NCBI GenBank assembly: GCA_950097015.1
Contig: CATNEN010000041.1
Coordinates: 794,501-858,500 of the forward strand
Length of the DNA: 64,000 nt
Source of the DNA: Macrostomum hystrix
Lineage: Eukaryota > Platyhelminthes > Macrostomidae
Reading direction: 5' to 3'
The first letter of the stretch is position 1. Each line of letters begins with the position of its first letter. Under the pieces are notes generated by a model. That model searched no databases. It worked only from the letters and a program-made list of their open reading frames with translations, and had not been told where the DNA came from. Below are positions 48,056 through 59,681 of the stretch, piece by piece. The position numbers were made by a program, and so were the translations under genes.

Positions 48056-48980
48056 TACAATTTCCTGGTCCAATGCTAATAAATTATGTGTGATGCATTG
48101 ATATTGGATATTTTTTATACATGATACAATTAGATATAATATATAGGCTTAAAACGAAGGCCTAATGCCCAACTGCCAAAACAAGATTACTACCACAAAA
48201 CAAATCATATTGACTCATCAACATTGCCTTTCAAATTGACAAATGTCAATGGAAAGGAATAAGGAATTAAGGAAAAATGAAATAGCCAGCTTTCTTAGCT
48301 TATTCACATAGTCTACTGTACCTTCAATAGGCTTGATATTCATTTTCAAACCAGAATTCCTTTGGTAATAGACTCCTATGTTATTTTTTGTGGGTAGGCA
48401 AGTGATGAAAATTCAAAATTGTTTTAAAAAATATGTTGAATATATGAAATTAAAGATCTTAAAGTAAGTGTGTTAAGAGAACAATTGATCACCTTTTTGA
48501 ATCTATGAAATTCAAACATTTTTACAGTTTATATAAAATATTCACAAATTTATAATCATTTTCATTTAGGCCCTAGCTATTTTGAAAATTTAGGTAATTT
48601 TTTCTATGACCTGTGTTTTTTACTTTTAAACATTTTAAAATAACATTTTTTCAAGGTTTTATAAAAAAATGAGACTATAGCTAGTAATAAAAAATAAGTG
48701 TAATGTAACAAATGTAAATGTTAAAAAAACAATTATTTCTAGTGTAATTCTAATGATAAATATTTCTTTGTCTTCTGAATAAACTGATAAAGGTGGCTAA
48801 TATTTTCTTATTCTATACAAAGTGCAACAAATTAGTGTAGTAATATGTTACCCTCTCTTTAAAGCTCTAATTTTAATCAAGATTAAGGATTATTTTTTTA
48901 ATATTCATAAGAGACAAGCCTAGCACACATGTTTTGCTTCAGTTTTGAGATATAGCATTTATATTTATAAATAAGCTAGT
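48056..48980. other. AT-rich upstream region of KDM4
   Basis: No gene or recognisable site seen. Confidence 0.6.
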
Positions 48981-49406
48981 CAAACAGTTGTAATATTGTG
49001 GTTTATTTATTGTATAGCCTAACATTTGTAATGCTTTGTGTCATGATGTTGCAAACAGTTGTAATATTGTGGTTTATTTATTGTATAGCCTAACATTTGT
49101 AATGCTTTGTGTCATGATGTTGCAAACACTTGTAATATTGTGGTTTATTTATTGTATAGCCTAACATTTGTAATGCTTTGTGTCATGATGTTGCAAACAG
49201 TTGTAATATTGTGGTTTATTTATTGTATAGCCTTACATTTGTAATGCTTTGTGTCATGATGTTGCAAACACTTGTAATATTGTGGTTTATTTATTGTATA
49301 GCCTAACATTTGTAATGCTTTGTGTCATGATGTTGCAAACACTTGTAATATTGTGGTTTATTTATTGTATAGCCTAACATTTGTAATGCTTTGTGTCATG
49401 ATGTTG
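48981..49406. repeat. 71-bp tandem repeat, 6 copies, upstream of KDM4
   Basis: The unit, beginning caaacagttgtaatattgtg and containing tttatttattgtatagcc, repeats exactly every 71 bp and ends about 110 bp before the KDM4 start codon. Variation is limited to cagttg/cacttg and one cctaac/ccttac. Confidence 0.95.
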
Positions 49407-49517
49407 TCAATTTCATCTCCTATCACAAATTTCCGAATTAGCATATTTCCGAAATGCTATTATGATCTGTGAATTTTTGCAGTTGTAGGCTGAGCCCAGC
49501 CACAACCAGCTGCAACC

Positions 49518-52500
49518 ATGACCAGCCCAGGCTTGCAGTCCAGCCACAAGATTCAAACATTCTACCCGACCATAGAGGAATTCGCTGATTTCAATGCCTA
49601 CATTGAAAAGATTGAAGCCGCTGGGGCACACCTGGCTGGCATCTGTAAAATTGTGCCCCCACCCGAATGGGTGCCCCGCCGCGGTGGCTACAGCGACCTT
49701 GACCAACTGGTCATTCCTGGCCCCATCAAGCAGAAAGTTTGTGGAACTGGCGGCGTCTTCAGCCAGTGGAATGAGCTGCAGAAGCCGCTAACCGTGGCCA
49801 GCTTCCGCCAGCTGGCCAACAGCAGCAAGTACCAGACTCCAGCGCACACTGACATGGACCACCTGGAGAAGAAGTACTGGGCCAACCTCACCATCAATCC
49901 TGGTATCTATGGCGCTGATGTCAGTGGCTCAGTGACAGACCCGGAACAGACCTGCTGGAACATCGCCAAGCTGGGCAGCATTCTCGACGAAGTCGAGCTG
50001 GACTCCGGCGTCAAGATCGAAGGCGTGAACACGCCTTACCTCTACTTCGGAATGTGGAAAACCTCCTTTCCCTGGCACACTGAGGACATGGATCTGTACT
50101 CCATCAACTACATTCACTTCGGCGCAGACAAGCACTGGTACGCCGTGCCGCCAGCCCATGGCAGGAAGCTGGAGCGCCTGGCGCAGAGCTTCTTCGGCGC
50201 CTCCTACAAGAGCTGCCCGGCCTTCCTCAGGCACAAGACTACCCTCATTAGTCCCCAGGTGAGCAGGGCGAGACTTTTAAATTGCTCTTGTGAGTATTTG
50301 TCTGCTGCAATACTGACATAAGCTGGAGTCAGTCAGTGCCAAATGTTATGCCCTTTGTCATTATCAGCCTTTGATATCCGTGCCTGTTTGTCAGTGTCAG
50401 CCTTTGATATCCTTGCCTGTTTGTCATTATCAGCCTTTGAAATCCTTGCCTGTTTGTCAGTGTCAGCCTTTGATATCCTTGCCTGTTTGTCAGTGTCAGC
50501 CTTTGATATCCTTGCCTGTTTGTCAGTGTCAGCCTTTGATATCCTTGCCTGTTTGTCAGTGTCAGCCTTTGATATCCTTGCCTGTTTGTCAGTGTCAGCC
50601 TTTGATATCCTTGCCTGTTTGTCAGTGTCAGCCTTTGATATCCTTGCCTGTTTGTCAGTGTCAGCCTTTGATATCCTTGCCTGTTTGTCATTATCAGCCT
50701 TTGAACTCCTTGTCATTCAGTGTCAGCTATTATTCCCTGCTTGTCATTCAGTGTCAGCTATTATCCCCTGCTTGTCATTCAGTGTCAGCTATTATCCCCT
50801 GCTTGTCATTCAGTGTCAGCTATTATCCCCTGCTTGTCATTCAGTGTCAGCTATTATCCCCTGCTTGTCATTCAGTGTCAGCTATTGTCCCCTGCTTGTC
50901 ATTCAGTGTCAGCTATTATCCCCTGCTTGTCATTCAGTGTCAGCTATTATCCACTCCTTGTCATTCAGTGTCAGCTATTATCCACTCCTTGTCATTCCGT
51001 GTCAGCTATTATCCACTCCTTGTCATTCCGTGTCAGCTATTATCCACTGCTTGTCATTCAGTGTCAGTTATTATCCACTCCTTGTCATTCAGTGTCAGCT
51101 ATTATCCACTGCTTGTCATTCAGTGTCAGCTATTGTTCGGACTGCATATTGCTTCCATAGAGTCACTGATAGTTACTTTCACGCTTGAATTGTCGCAGGT
51201 GCTGCACAAGTACGGAGTGCCAGTGGAGAAGATCACACAGCGCCAGGGCGAGATCATGATCACTTTCCCGTACGGCTATCACAGCGGCTTCAACGTGGGT
51301 TTCAACTGCGCCGAAAGCACGAACTTCGCCAGCAGGCGGTGGATCTCCTACGGCAAGAAGGCCACTCTGTGCTGCTGCCAGAAGGACAGCGTCAAGATTG
51401 ACATGGGCGTCTTCGTGCGCAAGTTCCAGCCAGAGAAGTGAGTCTTGCTGCTTCTCTTCTTTTTTGTCTAGTGTCTGGATCTCTGATCCAGTGTCTAGAT
51501 CTCCGATCCATTGTCTAGATCTGTTATCCAGTGTGTAGATCTCCGATCCAGTGTGTAGATCTCCGATCCATTGTCTAGATCTGTTATCCAGTGTGTAGAT
51601 CTCCGATCCAGTGTGTAGATCTCCGATCCATTGTCTAGATCTGTTATCCAGTGTGTAGATCTCCGATCCAGTGTGTAGATCTCCGATCCATTGTCTAGAT
51701 CTGTTATCCAGTGTGTAAATCTCCGATCTATTGTCTAGATCTGTTATCCAGTGTTTAAATCTCCGATCCAGTGTGTAGATCTCCGATCCATTGTCTAGAT
51801 CTGTTATCCAGTGTGTAAATCTCCGATCTATTGTCTAGATCTGTTATCCAGTGTGTAAATCTCCGATCCATTGTCTAGATCTGTTATCCAGTGTGTAGAT
51901 CTCCGATCCATTGTCTAGATCTGTTATCCAGTGTGTAGATCTCCGATCCATTGTCTAGATCTATTATCCCGTGTGTAGATCTCCGATCCAGTGTGTAGAT
52001 CTGTTATCCAGTGTGTAGATCTCCGATCTAAATTGTCGCTTCACCGTCATGCGTCATCGTCTTTCCCGTCAGGCTCGACGACTGGCTGGAGGGCCGCGAC
52101 GTCAGCCCGCACCCTGAAGACGACGTTAAGCGGCAGCGCCGGCCGCAGTCAACACCGCCGCAGGCTGAATCCCAAGCTGCCACAGTGGCCACAACCACCG
52201 CCACTGCCGCCAGCACCGCCGGCGGCGACTGGGACGCGGGCAGCGACCATTCATCGGACATTCCATCCCTGACGCTCAGCGACGATCCCCGCCGGCACTG
52301 CGGACCCATCGAGCTGCTGCGCGAAGCCGCGCCAGCCACCATCGCCGAGTCCTCCGAGTCGACACCGTCGGCTGCTAGCGCAATGCCACCGGACTCCTGC
52401 CCTGTACAGTTCGGCGCCACCGGCCAGCGCTTTGTGGCCGCCCAGGGCGCCTTGTGGGCGGACGCACCGGCCAACCCGGCGGCAGAGGCGGCCCTGAACG

Positions 52501-55500
52501 AGCGGATGGCCCTGGTGGAACCGCACTGCGCCGTGTGCACCTTCTTCCTGCTGCCGGATCGCCGGGCTGAAGTCCTCCGGTCCGGCTTTTCGCCCAGGAA
52601 GCAGTGCCCGCAGAGCCGCTCCTCAGTGTGGCTGCCCGAGCTGCTGTTCGCCAAAGAGGGGCCGTTCGACCTGGGCCGATCTGTGGTTGAAGTTTCCTCG
52701 GTACTTCAGTGCGCCAGGTAGAGAAACCGCTTCTGACTACTGACACACATTAGGGTGTATGAAGCTTAAAATTTGCCTGAATATACATCGTTACTCCCAG
52801 CGTTCTCCTCATACTTACCTAACCTTGCTGACAATCGACCTCACCAAAGGTGTCGTGTGGCCGTGCACGCCTTCTGCTACGGCTGCCCGGAGGACACGCC
52901 AACAGCCGGCTGGCTCTGCGACCGCTGCTGCTCTGACACCGCCGCTGGCGTAGACCAGGCAGCCACAGCCGTCGCCCAGTGCCGCCTGTGCCGGCACCGC
53001 GGCGGCGCCCTGAAGCCGGCGATTCTGGCCGACGCCGACACTTCGCACTCATCCGCCGCCCGCGCCAAATTGATGTGGGCCCACGTGGCCTGCGCTCTGG
53101 CCGTGCGCGACGTTGTCTTCGGCGACCTGAACAGGCGGTCTCCCATTCTTTTGCCACTGCGACTGCCGGCCGGCGAAGCCAAGTCGGCCAAGTGGTGAGG
53201 GCCCGAGCTGTGGTGTATCGGGAAATTTATCCTCATCTACGGACGAATGAAATGGTCAGATTTAACTAGTTTTGTGATTCGTACTGACAGAAGTAAAATT
53301 AAAAAGAATTCAAGGGACAGTCGGTTGGGTTTTAAATGCATTCAGTTGAAATTTAGGGATTTCAGGGGAGATTCGTGTGAATTCTAGTGAGATTCGGGTG
53401 AGATTCGTATAAATCCAAGTGAGGTGCATATTGAGTCAGGTGAGATTCATTTCTAGATTCAGATAAGATTCAAGAGAATTTGGGTGAGTTTCCGAGGAAT
53501 TCAGGTGAGATTTTGGGGTCTCCAGTAGGATTTGAGAGATTCAGGTGAGATTTTGGGGTTTCCAGTAGGATTTGAGAGATTCAGGTGAGATTTTGGGGTT
53601 TCCAGTAGGATTTGAGGGATTCAGGTGAGATTTTGGGGTTTCCAGTAAGATTTGAGAGATTCAGGTGAGATTTTGGGGTTTCCAGTAGGATTTGAGAGAT
53701 TCAGGTGAGATTTTGGGGTTTCCAGTAGGATTTGAGAGATTCAGGTGAGATTTTGGGGTTTCCAGTAGGATTTGAGAGATTCAGGTGAGATTTTGGGGTT
53801 TCCAGTAGGATTTGAGAGATTCAGGTGAGATTTTGGGGTTTCCAGTAGGATTTGAGAGATTCAGGTGAGATTTTGGGGTTTCCAGTAGGATTTGAGAGAT
53901 TCAGGTGAGATTTTGGGGTTTCCAGTAGGATTTGAGGGATTCAGGTGTGATTCTAAGATTTAGCGCTTTCATGTACAGTTGCTCACAATCAATGCCACCG
54001 GATTGAGATTTTACCGCTAAAACTCGCACCAGGTGCTCCGTGTGCAACGGCAAGGTGGGACCGTACCCGCTGTGCAAGTGCTCCTATAGCTGCAGCACGC
54101 ATTTCCACCCGGGCTGCGCCTACTACTCTGGCGCCCTGATCGAGGTGTACGACTGGCCCTGGCCCTCCTGGATCACCTGCCGCAAGCACCGCGGCTCCTT
54201 CGCCGGCCTGGACTCGCAGCAGAGGCCACCAGCTCAGATCAGCGTCGGCGACCGTGTCATCGCCAAGCACCGGAATGGCCGGTACTATACTGGCCAGGTG
54301 GTCGAGCTGCATAGTGCGCACCAGTTCTCCGTGGACTTTCAGGACGGCTCCTACAGCGAGGATGTTCCTCGCTCCAGCTTCGTGGACCTAGCCGATGGCG
54401 CCGACATGCCCAAAGTTGGCGACATGACCAGGGTTATCTGGACTAACAATCAGGTCCGTTGGCTTGCAGCAATGGGGATTATTGGGTCTCTGAGTAGATC
54501 GGTTAGTGGGTCATAGGGTAGGTAGATTAGTGGGCCAGTGAGTAGGTGGATTAGTGGGCCAGTGAGTAGGTGGATTAGTGTGCCATTGGGTAGGTGGATT
54601 AGTGGGCCAGTGAGTTTGGATAAGTTTGATAAGCCGCGGCAACCATCGCTGCATCTCCAAGGTGTACACCGTGCGCTTCATGGGCAGCAGCGTGATTGAC
54701 GAATTTCGCGTCCGCTTCGCCACCGGTGACGAATGCCTGCTTGAACGGCGATTCGTCTACGCCGACGGTGAGGAGCTCCCGGCCAAGGTGCGAAACCGCC
54801 TGAGCCACTGCTCCGACCAGCGCAGCCTCGGCCACCTCAGCACCGGCCTGGCCGACGAGCGCAAGCTTCGTCGTCGTCGACGAGGCGGCGAGGGCGACGA
54901 TGACCGCGGCAGTTGCCATAGCAACGGAGGCGATGCCAAAGCTGATGAAGCACAAGACCTGGATGAGGCCCATAAGTCTGGGGATAACAAAGCCATCCAA
55001 GAACTCGATAATACTGTTGTTGCTCATGTTTCCGCTGCTTCATCGGAAGCTGTCAACGGCACACCTGTAGCTACGAACTCTCACTCTAACACAGTTCATC
55101 CTGCAAGGGGCGCTGGTGTTGGAAAATCCACTAGCGTTTCCAACGGCAACCGCGTTGCTAGGGAAGCCCGTGTCTCAAAGGCGACACGCGTGATTAGCGA
55201 TGTGCCTGTCGGCATCACAACCCGGCGTTCAAAGAGCGCATCTGACTTGAAGGGCGCCGCCAAGCCCACCATTGATGCAGAAACTCACGTTGCCAAGGAC
55301 GAAATTTTGGATGAATTTTCTGTTACTGTGAAAGCTGATATCGAGGATGCAGCTGTTGACGCCCCGACTGTTGCAGTTAATAAGGACTCGAATGGTGACA
55401 AGGATGTTGCAGTTAGGAGTTCAAGCGATAATAATGTCAACGAGGATCCGATTCCAATTAAGACTTCGAAGGTTGCCGTAATTGCATCTGTTGCCTCAGA

Positions 55501-56197
55501 TGCTCCAGATGATATTTCGCCTGTTTCTGTGGAAGCTCCTGTTGTAATGCAGGTTCCGGTTGCTATGGAAGCCTCGGTTGCTAGGACTTCGCCCATTGAT
55601 ATAAAAATTGAAGATGCTGAGGACATGACAATTGCTATGGATACCCCGGATGTCCAAGAATCCAAAAAGTCGCTGAAACGGGCGGCCGCGGCCAAGTCGA
55701 TAGAAGATCCGCCTCAGTTGGGCGTCCCTTCTTGTCGATCAGCATCGCCTTGTGCCGTAGCTCTAACAGCTCGAGAGCGGCGACTGCGCGGTAGGCACGC
55801 TTCCATGGAAACAATTGAAACCGGGGCCGACACAGACACCGTCGCCACGGCAACCCCAACCTTACCCAAGCGACCGCGACAGGGCACCAACGCTTCTTCT
55901 AAGACGCCGCCGGCTGGAATCAGCGCCATTGTGGACTCGCTGGAGAGCTTCCTGGTGGAGGATTTCTTCCCAGCTCCGCCGCCTCCGCCGCGCCAGTCCC
56001 CGGTACCTCTGCGCAGCAAATCTCGGCGTCGTCGACCCGACAGTCTTGGTGAGGATGTTGTTGCGAATTCCGCGTCAGCCGCGACTGCCACCAGCGACAT
56101 GGCTCCAGCCGCTGAGTCGGCTTCACCTACGACTGTGGTCGGCGAGGCCAGGCGTTACTCGCAGCGCCTGCGTGGCGCCGCCTCGCCGGAGTTCTGA
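49518..56197 (+). CDS. KDM4: KDM4 (JMJD2) histone lysine demethylase
   Basis: Nuclear Fe(II)/2-oxoglutarate-dependent demethylase of methylated histone H3. Six exons: 49518-50258, 51199-51437, 52073-52717, 52850-53194, 54033-54453 and 54662-56197, giving 1308 residues. JmjN lies at about residues 14-56 and JmjC at about 140-310. Iron ligands are His187, Glu189 and His275; Lys205 is the 2-oxoglutarate contact. The zinc site is Cys233, His239, Cys305, Cys307. Then come PHD and extended-PHD cysteine/histidine segments (CAVC, CRLC, CSVCNGK, HFHPGC) and two Tudor domains ([19 protein letters not shown] joined to VYTVRF). About 450 disordered residues follow. The start is preceded by tttttgcag at about 49485, a possible cis- or trans-splice acceptor. 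Likely polyadenylation signal at 57283-57288. Confidence 0.93.
50350..51135. repeat. Two adjacent minisatellites in KDM4 intron 1
   Basis: A 33-bp unit (tttgatatccttgcctgttt plus gtcagtgtcagcc) runs from about 50350 to 50705, then a 31-bp unit (attatcccctgcttgtcatt plus cagtgtcagct) to about 51135. Both share gtcagtgtcagc-type sequence, so the second may derive from the first. Confidence 0.95.
51476..52030. repeat. 20/40-bp minisatellite in KDM4 intron 2
   Basis: Alternating units of gatccattgtctagatctgt and tatccagtgtgtagatctcc give a 40-bp higher-order period with a 20-bp substructure. Confidence 0.93.
53470..53960. repeat. 38-bp minisatellite in KDM4 intron 4
   Basis: The unit gagattcaggtgagattttg plus gggtttccagtaggattt repeats every 38 bp. 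Each unit contains cag|gtgaga, a full match to the splice-donor consensus, and ttccag, an acceptor-like string. Confidence 0.93.
54497..54620. repeat. 24-bp minisatellite in KDM4 intron 5
   Basis: About five units of ggattagtgggccagtgagt plus aggt. Each contains cca|gtgagt, again donor-like. Confidence 0.8.
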
Positions 56198-56389
56198 GCG
56201 ACTGGGGGATCCGTGCGCTGTTCCTATGAAATAATTGAACAGAAGTACATTCCTCTGTAATCCGCTTGTCAGTCCGGCTCTGCACATGTTTATTGTGCTT
56301 GTTTTTGCTAGTCTTTGTTTTATATACCTGGTAACCGTTACGGCCTGAGTAGATTTTTTATAGTCTGCCACCGTCTTGGACAATGGTAG

Positions 56390-56865
56390 ACCTCAGATCC
56401 TCATGCTGAACAGCCACCCCCTCCATTCCCCTCAGATCCTCATGCTGAACAACCACCCCCTCCATTCCCCTCAGATCCTCATGCTGAACAGCCACCCCCT
56501 CCATTCCCCTCAGGTCCTCATGCCGAGCAGCCACCCCGTCCATTCCCCTCAGATCCTCATGCTGAGCAGCCACCCCTCCATTCCCCTCAGATCCTCATGC
56601 TGAGCAGCCACCCCCTCCATTCCCCTCAGATCCTCATGCTGAGCAGCCACCCCCTCCATTCCCCTCAGGTCCTCATGCCGAGCAGCCACCCCGTCCATTC
56701 CCCTCAGGTCCTCATGCTGAGCAGCCACCCCCTCCATTCCCCTCAGATCCTCATGCTGAGCAGCCACACCCTCCATTCCCCTCAGGTCCTCATGCTGAGC
56801 AGCCACCCCCTCCATTCCCCTCAGGTCCTCATGCTGAGCAGCCACCCCCTCCATTCCCCCAGATC
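56390..56865. repeat. 39-bp minisatellite in the KDM4 3' UTR
   Basis: About twelve units of cctcagatcctcatgctgag plus cagccaccccctccattcc. It lies between the stop codon (56197) and the first good AATAAA (57283), so it should be transcribed into the 3' UTR. Confidence 0.93.
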
Positions 56866-57740
56866 CTCCGTACTGATACACATAATGACAGCCAGGTATG
56901 TCAGATAAGGCCATGTATTTTTTCAATCCTCTGTGCCTGCTACCCCCTGCAGCAGGCAGTTCTGCCTAGCTGCGCTACTATTTTGAACCAAACTCTCTGG
57001 TTTAGTTGTCTTACAACTTGGTTTTTATTTCTCCTGCTTTTCTGTTTTTACTATCCAAGAACTTCTCAATAGCTGAACGATGATAAATGTTGTAAATATT
57101 CGCACTGATGTTGTGAAGATGTTGGCATTGAAAGTGTTCTTTAATCATTTGTGCATCCCAGTGTGATAAGCAGTGGATTGTCGCATTGCAGTTGTTTCCA
57201 ACTAATGTTTGTATTTCTCATATTTGTACTCGTATCTTGTTGATTATTTAAATCCAGCATATTTTCTGTTTTAATTCAATGTAATAAAGAGCACGCTGTA
57301 AGTGTTCCACATGTGCTGTCAAGTAATTAGCGATTAGCGATTAGCGCATTAGCGCACGGTTGGTTGGGCTCATCACTGACCATTGCCCAGTTGATTTTCG
57401 GGAATCTTCTGTCTGCCAGTTGAATAATTTTTTTCTTAAAGCCTCCCCTCTGTTTTTAAGCCTGCACCAATGAGTTTCTCACGTCTGTAAATTGCATCTG
57501 TGTACACCGGATCCACCTCTGCCCCACTGTACCTATGTCCTGTTTATGCCGCCGTTTGTTTTGCCTACATCTGTCACCGATTTCTAACTCCCTTTGACTT
57601 TTCTCTCCATTTCGCTCTAAATATATTCTTTGCCGTGCTTACTATCGGCAATGTGTCATCTTTTGGTGTTTGTGTGGACCAATTGCTTAATAACTGATGC
57701 TTTTTCCTTCCTCCTTTCCCTTCATTCTACAAGCGGTGCA
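56866..57740. other. KDM4 3' UTR end and intergenic sequence
   Basis: Contains AATAAA at 57283-57288. No further gene seen. Confidence 0.6.
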
Positions 57741-58290
57741 CTTCCTACTGCCACCTGTCCTTTGGTGCACCAGCTACTGCCACCTGTCCTTCGGTGCACC
57801 AGCTACTGCCACCTGTCCTTTGGTGCACCAGCTACTGCCACCTGTCCTTCGGTGCACCAGCTACTGCCACCTGTCCTTTGGTGCACCAGCTACTGCCACC
57901 TGTCCTTCGGTGCACCAGCTACTGCCACCTGTCCTTCAGTGCACCAGCTACTGCCACCTGTCCTTCGGTGCACCAGCTACTGCCACCTGTCCTTCGGTGC
58001 ACCAGCTACTGCCACCTGTCCTTCGGTGCACCAGCTACTGCCACCTGTCCTTCAGTGCACCAGCTACTGCCACCTGTCCTTCAGTGCACCAGCTACTGCC
58101 ACCTGTCCTTCAGTGCACCAGCTACTGCCACCTTCGGTGCACCAGCTACTGCCACCTTCGGTGCACCAGCTACTGCCACCTTCGGTGCACCAGCTACTCC
58201 CACCTGTCCTTCAGTGCACCAGCTACTGCCACCTTCGGTGCACCAGCTACTCCCACCTGTCCTTCAGTGCACCAGCTACTGCCACCTTCG
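57740..58290. repeat. 29-bp minisatellite with 24-bp variants
   Basis: The unit ctactgccacctgtccttcg plus gtgcaccag repeats about 19 times. In the right third several units lack 5 bp (cacctt for cacctgtcctt), giving 24-bp units. Long frames through it are repeat artefacts. Confidence 0.93.
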
Positions 58291-59681
58291 TTGCATTAGC
58301 TACTAAAACCTACCGTCTCCCAATCCGTTCTTTGTATCGCAGATTTATCTTTAAAAATAAATATAATTGTCGTCGCTTGCTACTCATAAAAGCAGTTAGT
58401 AGTTTGCATTGAGTATAAAAAATAACTCCACTCAAATGACACAAAAATCCTGAAAGCCCTGGTCAAGTTCATCAATCTCCTGGGTACTTCTGACTGGTGT
58501 CCTTGGAAAGTAGAGTTAATGAGTTCTGAAGCAGCATATTCACTCGTACACGCTTGCAGGCAGTGACTTTTGTCTGATGTGGCTAGGAAATCAATTGGTA
58601 GGACCTCCTTTATCGGCAAGAGGTCCTGATGCGATTGTTTATGATCTCGCGGGCCTGCAGAAAGCAGTGACAGTTGCCGAGCCTCCTGTCACATTTATCT
58701 CTCCCGGCGTTTTTGTTTCTCACCCGGCGCTTTTGCCGGAAATTGCATGCCTCACCGCTGGGTCTCTCAGCTGCTGGCGGCCCACGCCACGGGGGACCTC
58801 GGAGTTATTTTTCACGAGTTCTGCGCCCAGATTTATTCGCCAAAGAATCTCCACCTGCACTTTTGCCGGACACTCGATCCAGAAAACTGCAATAGCCATA
58901 TGCGACCAAAACATCCAGAATTCACTGAGCAAATTGCGCCTATAAGGCCTCTGCGAATATCTGAACCAAACTCTTATAAACAACTGCTAATTGCGACGTA
59001 CCTTAGCTGAGTATTTTCCGCAGTTCTTTGCAGCGTCAAGTGCGTTTGGTCAACTCGACTCATTTTTAATTCAATTTTTTCATTCAGTGGTACTTCATTT
59101 CGATGGTGGTTCATTTTGGTGGCTCTTTGACATTTCATTACGTCCTTCATTCCTTCATTTCATATAGGACCGTGTGGTTAAGGTGTATTGTGACAGGCTT
59201 GGCTTACGGCCTTAAAAAGTCACGCAGGCATTCAGAGTTGCAAACAGTCAATCTTGACTTCCAAAGTGCAACAGCCTCGCTTTTGATGGGTGCACACTGC
59301 ACAGTCAGAAGACCCGCGACTGCTGTCGAAGTTCTCTCGCCCCATTCGCTCCCTGACGGCTGGAAAAGTTCAGCTTGCCTGGTCAACAGATTGCCAATTG
59401 GAAACTGGCCCGGGGCAGAAAGTGCGCCACACAAACCGGGGTGCGGGGCTCCACGGCTCATCTGCAGGGATCTTTGGACCAGAGAAGGCTGCAAATGAGC
59501 GGATAGGTGCTGCCCACCCCATGCCTTCCCGTCCCCGATTCCCCACTGCTGTCTCGCACCACCCTCCCTGGCGATCTTGCGCAGCAGCGATGTGCCGCGG
59601 ATAAAATAATAAAAGAAATGGGATAAAAAGCAGCAGGCGGGAAGTGAATTCCTCACAAGAAATCCCGGAGCGCAGTAGGAA
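58291..59681. other. Intergenic region upstream of the PDZ-LIM gene
   Basis: Several frames of 80-130 codons exist but resemble nothing I recognise and overlap on both strands. I see no supported gene; the promoter of the PDZ-LIM gene should be here. Confidence 0.5.

Noticed and set aside
50329-51441. Long frames of repeated [11 protein letters not shown] and similar
   Set aside because: They lie in minisatellites of KDM4 intron 1 between exons with matching phase.
56358-58412. Several frames of 70-260 codons in repeats
   Set aside because: Produced by the 39-bp and 29-bp minisatellites; no non-repeat protein sequence of note.
58577-59498. Frames of 87-131 codons upstream of the PDZ-LIM gene
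   Set aside because: No recognisable domain, overlapping alternatives on both strands, no splice context.
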